Shown here one piece after another: positions 20,096 to 31,330 of a DNA stretch of 64,000 bases. The first letter of the stretch is position 1. Every line of letters starts with the position of its first letter. Under the pieces are notes generated by a model. It was given only the letters and a program-made list of their open reading frames with translations. It was not told where the DNA came from and ran no database searches. Source of the DNA: Streptomyces sp. WAC08241 (GTDB lineage: Bacteria > Actinomycetota > Actinomycetes > Streptomycetales > Streptomycetaceae); assembly GCA_007858575.1 (NCBI GenBank), contig CP042279.1, positions 5,706,501 to 5,770,500 on the forward strand, read 5' to 3'. The translations under genes and the position numbers were made by a program.

Positions 20096-20753
20096 CCGAG
20101 GAGACCCCGGGCTTCGAGGAGAAGCCCGACGTCCCCTCCGGCGCCACCCCTGACGACGCCGCCGAGGCCGTCGAGGACTCCGCCCAGGAGGACGCGACGG
20201 CCCCGGCCGGGGACGCAAGCAGCCAGAAGCCGGCCGGTGCCGCGGGCCTCACCGCCCAGTTGGACTAGGTGCGCTCCGCGCTCGACGAGCGCACCGCGGA
20301 CCTCCAGCGGCTCCAGGCCGAGTACCAGAACTACCGCCGCCGCGTGGAGCGGGACCGGGTCACGGTCAAGGAGATCGCCGTCGCGAGCCTCCTGTCCGAG
20401 CTCCTGCCCGTGCTCGACGACGTCGGCCGGGCCCGGGACCACGGCGAGCTCGTGGGCGGGTTCAAGTCGGTGGCCGAATCGCTGGAGACCGTCGTCGCCA
20501 AGATGGGTCTTCAGCAGTTCGGCAAGGAGGGCGAGCCCTTCGACCCGACGATCCACGAGGCCCTGATGCACTCGTACGCGCCGGACGTCACCGAGACGAC
20601 CTGCGTGGCGATCCTGCAGCCCGGGTATCGGATCGGCGAGCGGACCATCAGGCCCGCGCGCGTGGCCGTCGCCGAGCCCCAGCCGGGCGCGGCTCCGGCC
20701 AAGGACGAGAAGAAGTCGGCCGACGAGGAGAGCGGTGCCCCGAGGAGGGGTGA
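20092..20753 (+). CDS. grpE: Nucleotide exchange factor GrpE, with in-frame TAG
   Basis: ADP-release factor for DnaK, about 220 residues. The acidic N-terminal tail (VTEETPGFEEKPD) leads into the coiled coil LDERTADLQRLQAEYQNYRRRVERDR and the beta domain (EGEPFDPTIHEALMHSY, VAILQPGYRIGERTIRPARV). GTG 20092 overlaps the dnaK stop. Codon 59 is TAG (20266-20268), where CAG is expected (QLDQVRSAL). A missing C near 20738 hides the natural end PEEG at TGA 20751. Either the TAG is a one-base error or the gene is truncated; the preserved downstream frame favours error. Confidence 0.93.
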
Positions 20754-20783
20754 CGCAACGATCGTCCGGAAGGAGGGACGTCG

Positions 20784-21945
20784 ATGAGCACGAAGGACTT
20801 CGTCGAGAAGGACTACTACAGGTCCTCGGCGTCCCCAAGGACGCCACCGAGGCCGAGATCAAGAAGGCGTACCGGAAGCTCGCCCGCGAGAACCATCCGG
20901 ACGCCAACAAGGGCGACACCAAGGCCGAGGAGCGCTTCAAGGAGATCTCCGAGGCGAACGACGTCCTCGGTGACCCCAAGCGGCGCAAGGAGTACGACGA
21001 GGCCCGCGCGCTCTTCGGGAACGGCGGCCTCCGGGCCGGCGGTCCCGGCGGCGGCTCGTTCAACTTCGACCTGGGCGACCTCTTCGGGGGCGCCCAGGGC
21101 GGGCCGGCGGCTTCGGCGGCGGTGGCGGCGGCATCGGGGACGTCTTCGGCGGCCTGTTCAACCGCGGCGGGGCGGCGCCTGCACCCAGCGCGGCGCGGCC
21201 AGGACATCGAGTCCGAGGTGACGCTCAGCTTCACCGAGGCCATCGAGGGCGCGACCGTGCCGCTGCGGATGTCCAGCCAGCAGCCGTGCACGGCGTGTTC
21301 GGGCACCGGCGACAAGAACGGCACCCCCGGGTGTGCCTGACCTGCGTCGGCACCGGGCAGGTCTCGCGCGGCAGCGGCGGCGGCTTCTCCCTCACCGATC
21401 CCTGCGTGGACTGCAGGCGCGGCCTCATCGCCGAGACCCCCTGCGACGTCTGCAAGGGCAGCGGCCGGGCCAAGTCCTCCCGCACCATGCAGGTCCGCAT
21501 CCCGGCCGGCGTGAGCGACCATCAGAAGATCCGGCTGCGCGGCAAGGGCGCGCCGGGCGAGCGCGGCGGGCCCAACGGCGACCTGTACGTCGTGGTGCGC
21601 GTCGACGCCCACCCGGTCTTCGGCCGCAGGACGACAACCTCACCGTCACGGTGCCGGTCTCCTTCACGGAGGCGGCCCTCGGCGGCGAGGTCAGGGTGCC
21701 GACCTCGGCGGCCCCGCGGTCACCCTCAAGCTGCCCGCGGGCACGCCGAACGGCCGGACCATGCGCGCCCGGGGCAAGGGCGCGGTCCGCAAGGACGGCA
21801 CGCGCGGCGACCTGCTCGTCACGGTCGAGGTCGCCGTGCCGAAGGAGCTGGACGACAAGGCACGCGAGGCCCTGGAGACCTACCGCGAGGCGACCGCCTC
21901 CGAGGACCCGCGGGCCGAGCTGTTCCAGGCCGCGAAGGAGCGTGA
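20784..21945 (+). CDS. dnaJ: Co-chaperone DnaJ
   Basis: Hsp40 of about 390 residues. The J-domain (AEIKKAYRKLARENHPDANKG, with HPD) is followed by a G/F-rich linker around residues 75-140. The zinc domain has four CxxCxG-type motifs (CTACSGTG, CxTCVGTG, CVDCRRGL, CDVCKGSG). A C-terminal substrate-binding domain completes it. It stimulates DnaK ATPase. ATG 20784 follows GAAGGAGGGACG. Breaks occur near 20830, 21110-21180, 21333, 21625, 21700 and 21935. The corrected end is LFQAAKGA at TGA 21943. Confidence 0.96.
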
Positions 21946-21949
21946 CCCG

Positions 21950-22410
21950 GTGGAAGGGCGCCGACGACAGCCAGGATTGGGCAATAGGGCGTACGAACTG
22001 ACCGACGAGTCGCCGGTGTACGTCATCTCGGTGGCGGCCCAGCTCTCCGGTCTGCACCCCCAGACCCTGCGTCAGTACGACCGGCTCGGCCTGGTCTCCC
22101 CGGACCGCACGGCGGGCCGGGGCGGCGCTACTCGGCCCGTGACATCGAACTGCTCCGCCAGGTGCAGCAGTTGTCGCAGGACGAGGGCATCAACCTGGCC
22201 GGGATCAAGCGCATCATCGAACTGGAGAACCAGGTCGCGGCGCTCCAGAGCCGGATCGCCGAGCTGTCGGCGGCCGTGGACGGGGCCGCGGCGGCGATGC
22301 GGCAGCGCGAGGCCCAGGTGCACGCCTCGTACCGGCGCGACCTCGTGCCGTACCAGGACGTGCAGCAGGCGAGCGCGCTGGTGGTCTGGCGCCCCAAGCG
22401 CGGCGAGTAG
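21950..22410 (+). CDS. hspR: Heat-shock repressor HspR (MerR family)
   Basis: Autorepressor of the dnaK operon and of clpB, about 150 residues. The start VEGRRR is like the usual HspR N-terminus. YVISVAAQLSGLHPQTLRQYDRLGLV is the MerR-type helix-turn-helix. A coiled coil (GIKRIIELENQVAALQSRIAEL) and the end ALVVWRPKRGE follow. GTG 21950 lies five bases past dnaJ. One missing G near 22128 (AGRGRRYSARDIELL) breaks the frame. It binds the HAIR sites at 18158-18230 and 24752-24772. Confidence 0.95.
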
Positions 22411-22487
22411 CACCGCCGTTCACCGTGCCGTGAGACCGCGCCGTGAGGCCCTGTGCCGCAAGGCCCTGTCGTCGAGACCCTGTCGTC

Positions 22488-22516
22488 GAGGCCCCTCCGT
22501 CCGCGGAGGGGGCCTC
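22488..22516. terminator. Hairpin between hspR and the convergent regulator gene
   Basis: GAGGCCCCTCCG pairs with CGGAGGGGGCCTC, leaving a one-base bulge that a missing C would explain. It can serve both converging genes. Just upstream the 13-base unit CCCTGTCGTCGAG appears twice in tandem. Confidence 0.7.
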
Positions 22517-22534
22517 ACGCGTCCCGCCGGGCCG

Positions 22535-23514
22535 TCAGTCGTCCCGGTCGAGGATGCCCGACTGGGCGATGAGGTAGCCGAGCTGGGCCCGGCTGCCGCT
22601 GCCGAGGGTGGCGGCGAGCTTGGCGATGTGGGCCCGGCAGGTGCGCACGTTCATCCCGAGCCGGCGGGCGATGGCCTCGTCCACGTGCCCCTCGACGAGG
22701 AGCCGGGCGATGGAGCGCTGGACGCCGCCGATGCCGTCCACGGAGGGCCGGTAGGGGACCTCCTCCTCCCAGGGGACGCCGTGCAGCCAGAACTGCTCGA
22801 AGACGCCGACGAGATACTGGACCAGCCCCTCGTGCCGCAGTTCCAGGGCGACCTGGCGGTCGCTGCGCGCCGGGACGAACGCCACCTTCCGGTCGACGAT
22901 GATCAGCCGGTCGATGATCTCCTCGAGGGTGCGCAGGACGAGCCCGTAGGGGCGACCCGCTCGACGTAGGCCAGGGTGGCGGGGTGGTGCCGGGCGGTGT
23001 GCTGGTAGAGCGTGCGCATGCGGACGCCCCGGTCGAGCAGGGCTCCATGCGCCGCAGGGCCGCTTCGAGGGTGTCGGGGCGCCGTCCGCTGCCCGGCTGG
23101 ACGGTGAGGAGCTCCACCGTGCACTCGCTGATGACCCGGTCGAGGGTGGCGTTGATGACGCTGAGGCCTTCGAGGACGGTGATCGCCTGGGTGGCGGAGG
23201 GTCCGGCGTGTGGATGGCGAGGAACGGCTCGAACACGTCGGCCAGGGCGATGGCGTGCTGGCGGCGTGCCTGGATCTCCTGCTCTATGGGGTGGATGAGC
23301 TGGTTGAGGGCGATCGTGGGCGGGATCGGGTGCAGCCACTCGCTGTCGTCCGGATCCGGGTGCAGGAGCGACAGCTCCTTCAGGCAGGGGCGGCTGTGAC
23401 CTCCGCACGGGCTATCCGACCCGTGCGAAGGGCCTTCGCGTACAGCTCCTTGCCCACGTCGCACAGTTCCCCGTGACTGTGCTTATGTCCGGAACCGTCA
23501 CATTCAAGCCCCAT
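22535..23514 (-). CDS. LuxR-type regulator with PLD-like middle domain (copy 2)
   Basis: Paralogue of the regulator at 310-1284, about 326 residues with the same layout. The N-terminus is MGLECDGSGHKHSHGELCDVG, with the shared ELCD motif. A winged-helix-like part and the PLD-like region (RTLYQHTARHHPATLAYVERV, RTLEEIIDRLIIVDRKVAFVP) follow. The C-terminal LuxR helix-turn-helix reads DEAIARRLGMNVRTCRAHIAKL and then GSRAQLGYLIAQSGILDRDD. ATG 23514 has GAGGGGG six bases upstream. Breaks lie near 23395, 23205, 23040 and 22950. It is divergent from the EPSWE-repeat peptide gene and likely controls it. The ligand is unknown and may be that peptide. Confidence 0.87.
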
Positions 23515-23639
23515 TTACACCCCCTCAGGGTCATGCATTACAGGAACATGATGCCCGGCTTGGGTAGTGAAAAGGAGCGGGTGTGAGCCATCGTCTAGAG
23601 CGCGGGGGAGGCAGTGATCAAAAGAGGTGGAGATCGGCC
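23515..23639. promoter_or_regulatory. Divergent promoter region of regulator and EPSWE peptide gene
   Basis: 125 bases hold both promoters. The AT-rich stretch GTCATGCATTACAGGAACATGATG (23531-23554, cited in part) contains CATGCATTACAGGAACATGATG-like inverted halves and could be an operator. No experimentally known motif is recognised. Confidence 0.4.
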
Positions 23640-23879
23640 ATGACCAGGATGGTTCGTGCACTTGGCACCATAGCCGTTGCGGCGGCTGCTCTCGGTGCGC
23701 TCGCCGTGGGCGAGCCCTCGTGGGAGACGCACCCGGTGCATTCGGTGGCGGGGCAGAACGAGCCCTCGTGGGAGACCGCTCCGGCGGTGCTCGCCAAGCC
23801 CGGTGAGCCCTCGTGGGAGGTCGCCCCGCTGGAGGGCGAGCCCTCGTGGGAGGTCGCGCCCAAGGACGCCGGCGCATGA
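23640..23879 (+). CDS. Exported peptide precursor with four EPSWE repeats (79 aa)
   Basis: ATG 23640 follows GAGGTGGAG. An upstream GTG at 23583 is possible but less likely. The first 23 residues (MTRMVRALGTIAVAAAALGALAVG, cited almost whole) look like a Sec-type signal sequence. The rest is a short repetitive peptide in which EPSWE occurs four times: GEPSWETHP, NEPSWETAP, GEPSWEVAP, GEPSWEVAP. No Cys is present. The repeat spacing is 11 to 21 residues, so the linkers differ while the pentapeptide is exact. That pattern suits a multi-copy precursor that is cut into identical short peptides. The gene is divergent from a LuxR-type regulator and overlaps the next gene by ATGA. I infer a signal peptide or ribosomal peptide precursor; neither is shown. 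Confidence 0.75.
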   Translation: MTRMVRALGTIAVAAAALGALAVGEPSWETHPVHSVAGQNEPSWETAPAVLAKPGEPSWEVAPLEGEPSWEVAPKDAGA

Positions 23880-24193
23880 GCGTCCCGCCGGACGACCGCA
23901 GGTTCCGCCGCGAGATGGCCTCGGCCTACCGATCCGGCTGGCACTTCGTCGACCTCGCCACGGCCATCCCCCACCGCGGCGACTCGCTGAAGGTCACCCT
24001 CTTCGGAGAACCGATCGTCGTCGCACGGGAGCAGGACGAGGACGTCCGCGCCTACCGGTGCCTGCGCCGCCCGCGCGGAGCGCCGCAGCCCATCCGCTGT
24101 GCCATCCGGTACGGCATGATCTTCGTCAACCTCGACCAGCGCGACCACCAGTTGATCGAGCCAGAGACCATCACCGCCACCCCCGCAGTGCCT
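23876..24193 (+). CDS. Short Rieske-like protein with Cys kept and His replaced
   Basis: About 106 residues. The order SGWHFVDLATAIPHRGD, KVTLFGEPIVVAREQDEDVRAYR and IRCAIRYGMIFVNL follows the N-terminal Rieske domain of ring-hydroxylating oxygenases (W..V....P..GD, gepivv.R...g.vrAy, C..H.W.f). The two cluster motifs read CLRRPRG and CAIR where C-x-H and C-x2-H are normal, so both His are Arg and the spacing is short. A usual 2Fe-2S Rieske cluster is unlikely. The ATG overlaps the peptide gene stop. The end is set at TGA 24191-24193, assuming one missing C in the preceding C run. Confidence 0.6.
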
Positions 24194-24233
24194 GAGCGAT
24201 CCCCCGTCGTTGTAGGTCGCCCAGGTATTTCCC

Positions 24234-24278
24234 CACAGCGGCGCCATCGCGGACCTGAAACGCGATGGCGCCGCTGTG
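24234..24278. terminator. Strong 18-bp hairpin
   Basis: CACAGCGGCGCCATCGCG (24234-24251) pairs perfectly with 24261-24278 around GACCTGAAA. It separates the Rieske-like gene from the convergent PPOX gene. Confidence 0.85.
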
Positions 24279-24310
24279 CTGTGCCCGTGTTCCTCCGGGC
24301 GCCCTCCGCG

Positions 24311-24715
24311 TCAGGCGCGGCCCATCGCCCGGGTGAGGGCGATCTCGATCACGACCCGGTCCGGGTTCGGCGTCGGCGTGCGCCCGTAGCGCTCCGCGTA
24401 GCGGGCGACGGCGTCCGCGACGGCCTCCGGCTCCGTGCGGATCCGGGCGACGCCCTCCAGGGTGGCCCAGCGCCTCTTGTCGACCTGGCAGACCGCGACC
24501 CGCGCGCCCGCCGCGCCCGCCGCCAGGACGTTCGCGACCTTCCGGCTGTTCCTGTTGGTGATCACGCGCGCGTACCCGCCCTCGGGGTCGTACGTGACGC
24601 CGACCGCGACCACGTGCGGGGTGCCGTCCGGGCGCGGGGTGGTCAGGGTGCTCATGTGGTGCTCGCGCCAGAAGCGGAGATACGACTCGCCGGGGTTCCT
24701 GGGATCCGTTGCCAT
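24311..24715 (-). CDS. PPOX-class F420- or flavin-binding oxidoreductase
   Basis: 134 residues and unbroken. The split-barrel pattern is seen in FWREHHMSTLTTPRPDGTPHVVAVGVTYD, YARVITNRNSRKVANV, VAVCQVDKRRWATLEGVARI and a helix AVARYAERYG. It belongs to the pyridoxamine-oxidase-like family, whose actinobacterial members mostly use F420. ATG 24715. Substrate unknown. Located in the same interval between hspR and clpB as in other Streptomyces. Confidence 0.85.
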   Translation of the reverse strand: MATDPRNPGESYLRFWREHHMSTLTTPRPDGTPHVVAVGVTYDPEGGYARVITNRNSRKVANVLAAGAAGARVAVCQVDKRRWATLEGVARIRTEPEAVADAVARYAERYGRTPTPNPDRVVIEIALTRAMGRA

Positions 24716-24751
24716 GCCCGGAAACTACCCGGGGAGGACTCATGTCATTAA

Positions 24752-24772
24752 CTTGAGCGTTAACGACTCAAC
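24752..24772 (+). promoter_or_regulatory. HAIR operator upstream of clpB
   Basis: CTTGAGC-N7-ACTCAAC differs at two positions from the HspR consensus CTTGAGT-N7-ACTCAAG. It lies 114 bases before the clpB start. The following TGTACTCTAGAA stretch may hold the promoter. It places clpB in the HspR regulon. Confidence 0.88.
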
Positions 24773-24885
24773 TTTGTGTACTCTAGAAGGGTCACGGAGT
24801 CGTGGAGACGTCGTGGGACGACGTCGTGGAGTGGATCCGTACGGGATCCACGGAGGCACCCGCACGCCGAGGAGGAGCACCGCAC

Positions 24886-27475
<2,590 letters not shown>

Positions 27476-27482
27476 CCGCAGG

Positions 27483-27940
27483 TCAGAGGTCGAACGCCTC
27501 GACGCGTACGAGGGCGGTCTCCCCGTCCTCGTACGCGATCGTGACGTCCACGAACAGCACCTCGTCGTACGACGCCCGCACGCACACGTTCACCTCGCAG
27601 GAGTACGCGGGCTCCCCGGCCGGACAGGTCGCGGCCAGCCAGGCCCCGACCCCGGCCCGGTCCGTCCGGAACTCGGCCACGACCTGCGTCTCCTGCCAGT
27701 GGGCCGCCGTGCAACGGGCGTCCTGGGCGTCCGCCGGGAGCGTCCCCGGGCGAAGGTCATCACTTCGGCGCAGTCGGCCGGCTTCGGCTCCCCGATCCCG
27801 TCCCAGGCCGCCGCTCCCCAGGCCAACAGGGCCATCGGTCCGCCGCAGACCACCGTCATCAGGGCCGTGGCCCAGACCCAGGTCCACGGCCGCGTCTTCG
27901 CCGGTTTCCGTTGCGGCACCGTCTCGTCCCCCATGGGCAC
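27483..27940 (-). CDS. Membrane-anchored conserved hypothetical protein
   Basis: About 150 residues. A short basic N-terminus (QRKPAKTRPW) precedes one membrane helix (VWATALMTVVCGGPMALLAWGAAAW). An extracytoplasmic domain with four Cys (ADCAEV, ARCTAA, ATCPAG, YSCEVNVCV) follows, likely disulfide-bonded. It converges on clpB, whose stop is seven bases away. Start at ATG 27940 or 27934; one break near 27755. Function unknown. Confidence 0.7.
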
Positions 27941-28040
27941 CAGATCTTGTCAGCCCGCAGCGGATCGCGGGAGCAGGGGTTGCCACGGACCGCCCGGGAT
28001 GGGAGAGGATGGCGAGCATCCGTACGAAGGGAAATACACG

Positions 28041-28574
28041 GTGAGCATCGACCCGTCCTCGATTCCGAATTTCGGGGCCAGCCCCAGCCTCAGGCCGCAG
28101 GACCGGCGGGCCCCGTCGTCCCCGACCAGGACCTCGTCAAGCAGCTCCTCGACCAGATGGAGCTGAAGTACGTCGTCGACGACGAGGGTGACCTCGCGGC
28201 GCCGTGGGAGGAGTTCCGCACCTACTTCATGTTCCGCGGCGAGGACGAGCAGCAGGTCTTCTCGGTCCGGACGTTCTACGACCGCCCGCACTCGGCCGAC
28301 GACCGCGCGCGCGTCCTCGACGCGATCGACGACTGGAACCGCCGCACCCTGTGGCCCAAGGTCTACACCCACCTGCACGAGGAGGAGGACGGCTCCGCCA
28401 CCCTCCGCCCTCATCGGCGAGGCCCAGATGCTGATCGGCACCGGCGTCTCCCTGGAGCACTTCGTGTCCTCCACGGTGAGCTGGGTCCGCGCCTCCATCG
28501 AGTTCGACAAGTGGATCGTGGAGCAGTTCGGCCTGGAGTCCCCGGAGGACAAGGCCGAGGGCGACGAGGCCTGA
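28041..28574 (+). CDS. YbjN-domain protein
   Basis: About 177 residues. A Pro/Gln-rich N-terminus (SIPNFGGQPQP after repair) leads to a YbjN/type III chaperone-like domain. That domain reads VKQLLDQMELKYVVDDEGDLAAPW, YFMFRGEDEQQVFSVRTFY, LDAIDDWNRRTLWPKVYTH and IEFDKWIVEQFGL. GTG 28041. Breaks near 28075 and 28408. Conserved in actinobacteria; role unknown. Confidence 0.82.
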
Positions 28575-28591
28575 GTCCCGCCCGAGGCGAG

Positions 28592-28619
28592 GAGCCCGGC
28601 CCCGGAAGGGGCCGGGCTC
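28592..28619. terminator. Hairpin terminator
   Basis: GAGCCCGGCCCC pairs perfectly with GGGGCCGGGCTC around GGAA. It lies between the convergent YbjN gene and the truncated aminotransferase gene. Confidence 0.85.
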
Positions 28620-28632
28620 TCGCTTCCCGCCC

Positions 28633-29064
28633 TCAGGCCAGTCGCTTGAGGCGGGAGACGGCGTCCTCCAGGACCTCGGTCCGCTTGCAGAAGGCGAAGC
28701 GGACGAAGGGGCGCCGCCTCGCGGTGGTCGTAGAAGACGGCGTTGGGGATGGCGACTACCCCGGCCCGCTCCGGCAGGGAGCGGCAGAAGACGAAGCCGT
28801 CGGTGGCGCCGAGGGGCGGACGTCGGTGGTGACGAAGTAGGTGCCCGAGGGGCGGTAGACCTCGAAGCCCGCCTGCGCGAGGCCCTCGCTCAGCAGGTCC
28901 CGCTTGGCCGCCAGGTCGGCGCGCAGGTCGTCGAAGTACGCGGCCGGGAGCCGGAGCGCCTCGGCGACCGCGTACTGGAACGGCCCGGAGGAGACGTACG
29001 TCAGGAACTGCTTGGCCGAGCGGACGGCCGAGGTCAGCTCCGGGCTCGCGGTGACCCAGCCGAC
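28633..29064 (-). pseudogene. Aminotransferase gene cut off by integration, C-terminal part
   Basis: The C-terminal ~145 residues of a class I/II PLP aminotransferase. It has GWVTASPELTSAVRSAKQFLTYV, SGPFQYAVAEALRLP, GTYFVTTDVRPLG, CRSLPERAGVVAIPNAVFYDHRE and RFAFCKRTEVLEDAVSRLKRLA. It matches my memory of SCO3658 (annotated aspartate or N-succinyldiaminopimelate aminotransferase). Upstream of GWVTA the PLP-lysine region (SSAGKTFSFTGWKV) should come, but similarity ends and the integrase gene follows. The N-terminal half is not in the window. Breaks near 28815 and 28712 are in addition. Confidence 0.88.
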
Positions 29065-29087
29065 TCCTCGTTCGTACACTCATTCGC
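29055..29087. other. Left attachment junction (attL-like) of the serine-integrase element
   Basis: Homology to the aminotransferase stops at about 29064 and the integrase start codon lies at 29088. Serine integrases place their gene next to the att site. Phage TG1 is reported to use an attB in this same gene (dapC/SCO3658); this is from memory. The exact core dinucleotide cannot be fixed without the right end. Confidence 0.7.
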
Positions 29088-30534
29088 GTGTCGCGCAACA
29101 AGCCCGCCAGGGGCAACCCCAGCACCAACGTCGCCGGTGAGCCGGCGGCGGTCTACTGCCGCATATCCCAGGCGGACGACGACGACCAGACGGGCGTCGA
29201 CCGCCAGGAGCGCATCTGCCGCGAGATCGCCGAGCGCCGGGGCCTGGTCATCGACCCCGCCCACGTCTTCGTCGACAACAGCCGCTCGGCGTGGAGCCGC
29301 AAGCGGAAGCGGCCCGGCTGGGACCGCCTGCTGGACGAGGCCCGGAACCGTGGCTTCCGGCACATCATCGCCTACCACCCCGACCGGCTCATGCGGCAGC
29401 CCCGGGACCTGGAGGAGCTGCTCCAGGTCTCCGACGACCACGCGATCACCCTCCACGGCGAGGCGAACCGTCGTGACCTCGCAGACCCCGACGACCGCTT
29501 CATCCTCCGCATCGAGGTCGCGCACGCCTGCCGCTCCTCCGACGACACCTCGCGGCGGCTGAAGTCCGCGATGCAGGACCGGGCGAGGGAGGGCAAGCCG
29601 CAGGGCGGCGTGCGGCGGTTCGGCTACGCCAAGGAAGGCATGACGATCGTCGAGGACGAGGCCGAGATCGTCCGGGAGGTGTTCGACCGCTACCTGAAGG
29701 GGGAAGGCCCGGCGCCGATCGCGAAGGACCTGCACAACCGGGGCATCCGTACGGCCGGCGGCAAGGCGTGGACGGGCGGCACCGTCCGCGCGTTGCTCGA
29801 CTCCCGGCACGTCGCCGGAATCCGCATGCACCAGGGCGAGGAGATCGGCCCGGCACCTGGCCCGCGATCATCGACGCGGGCGTGTGGGCGGAGGCGCGGA
29901 CGCGGCGCGAGTACCGGTCGGCGGTGCACCGGGAGGCGCTCAGCAAGCCCGCGCAGCGCTACTACCTGCTGCGCGGTCTGGTGATGTGCGGGCGGTGCGG
30001 GACGCTGATGTCCGGCAACCCCAAGGAACCGGGCCGGTCTACCAGTGCAACCGCCGGGGCCGGAACGACGAGAAGAAGTGCACTCGGTCGATCATGGCCC
30101 AGACGCTGGAGGACTTCGTCGTGGACGCCGCGATCGAGCTGCTCGGCAAGCTGCGGGTGGACGGCCGGCTCGCCAGCAGCAACCTCTCCGAGAGCGTGGC
30201 TGAGGAGCTGGAGGGCGACCAGCGCCAGCTCGACGAGCTGAACCAGATGTGGACCGCGAAGGAGATCTCCACGGCCGAGTACCGCAAGATGCGCAAGGAG
30301 ATCACCGACCGCATCGCCAAGGCCCAACGCAAGGTCGTCGTCCGCCCGATGGTGCTCCTGGACGGCCTCACGGGCGAGGGCGCGCGGACCGCCTGGGACA
30401 CCGAGGACATGACGGACGAGCGGCGCAACGCGGTGCTGCGGTTTCTCTTCTCCGGGATCGTCATCGACGAGCCGAAGAAGTTCGGCCGGTACATGGACTG
30501 GGACCGGATCAGCGTTGAACAGAACCCACTGTAG
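29088..30534 (+). CDS. Large serine recombinase (integrase)
   Basis: About 482 residues. The resolvase domain has AAVYCRISQADDDDQTGVDRQ with Ser27 as nucleophile, then NSRSAWSRKRKRPGWDRLLDEA and YHPDRLMRQPRDLEEL. The recombinase domain follows (GVRRFGYAKEG, GGKAWTGGTVRALLDSRHVAGI). A zinc ribbon (MCGRCG, then YQC and KKC) and a coiled coil (LEGDQRQLDELNQMWTAKEIS) finish it. Breaks near 29853 and 30037. It integrates and, with a directionality factor that I cannot see here, excises the element. GTG start, 24 bases from the junction. Confidence 0.93.
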
Positions 30535-30584
30535 CGGGGCAAGCCGGTGGAATTCACCCCGCCGACCGGGGCGATGAAGGGCGC

Positions 30585-30628
30585 AACATAGCCGACGATC
30601 CCCGGTTAGGGAAACCGGGGATTTTCCG
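30585..30628. repeat. 44-bp stem-loop repeat, copy A
   Basis: Direct repeat of 36571-36614, about 37 of 44 bases identical. It starts AACATAGC and holds GATCCCCGGTTAGG followed by ACCGGG, an inverted repeat that folds (ATCCCCGGTT with AACCGGGGAT in this copy). It lies 50 bases past the integrase gene. The other copy is at the relaxase stop. Confidence 0.7.
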
Positions 30629-30708
30629 GAGCATGGATCCCCCAGTCGACCTGCCGGCGGCATCACACGCCGGCGGATCGGCGACCAAACGCTGCCCCGA
30701 GGACGTCC

Positions 30709-30912
30709 ATGCCCCGACACCAGACCGAACCCGCCTTCATCCAGCCCGTCATCGCCCCCGAGTCAGCCCGCGCCGGCCGCCAGAAGACGGATTCGGCGAG
30801 GGACGCGGCTCTCCAGCGCGTATGCGCGGGTTTCACGACGACGATCAGCCCGCAGAGCGCCGCGCGGCTCGCGGACCTGCTCTCCACCTCGACCTACGTC
30901 CAGGCAGCCTGA
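30709..30912 (+). CDS. Small hypothetical protein (67 aa)
   Basis: ATG 30709 follows GAGGACGTCC. The product (MPRHQTEPAFIQPVIAPESAR ... RLADLLSTSTYVQAA, abridged) is soluble. I recognise no family. It could be an excision factor or other regulator of the element, which is only a guess from position. Confidence 0.45.
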   Translation: MPRHQTEPAFIQPVIAPESARAGRQKTDSARDAALQRVCAGFTTTISPQSAARLADLLSTSTYVQAA

Positions 30913-31330
30913 CCGGAGCCGGAGGGACGGTCCCGCTTCGCCGGCGGTTCGAGGACGGCCGACACAGGGCCGACAGCGGCTCGCAGGGCAGCCCGGCGGC
31001 CTCCATCAACCGGTCGCGGGGCATCGACCTACGGCTGCGGAATCGCCGCTCAGGACGCGTTCGCCGTGAGCTGTGCGGTTTCTCGGCCGAACGCTGGATC
31101 TTCGCGCGCGGGTGTGGCTGTCTTGGTGCTGCGCCCGGAGCGCCGGCCCGCGAGAACGGAAACCCCGGCGTGGCCCGAGGAACCCACTGCGGCCGGGCCC
31201 CATCGCATCCGCGCTCCTCGCGACCCTCGCCGACACGCTCGGTACCGGGGACCACGCCCCAATCCCACTCCGCGCACGGCCCGAAGAGGCCCGCCGCACC
31301 CGCCTGCCCTGAGCAAGGAGCCGCCACCCG
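30913..31330. other. Stretch without a confident gene
   Basis: One short frame at 31073-31312 starts MRFLGRTLDLRARVWLSWCC, and an overlapping frame is equally long. Neither has a clear ribosome site. GAGCAAGGAGCC just before 31331 is the ribosome site of the next gene. Confidence 0.5.

Noticed and set aside
20266..20268. Recoding of TAG (pyrrolysine or suppression) in grpE
   Set aside because: No pyl genes or special context are seen. CAG to TAG is a single change in a sequence rich in errors.
23618..24247. A minus-strand gene opposite the EPSWE peptide and Rieske-like genes
   Set aside because: It is the mirror of the two rightward genes, which have better ribosome sites and family similarity.
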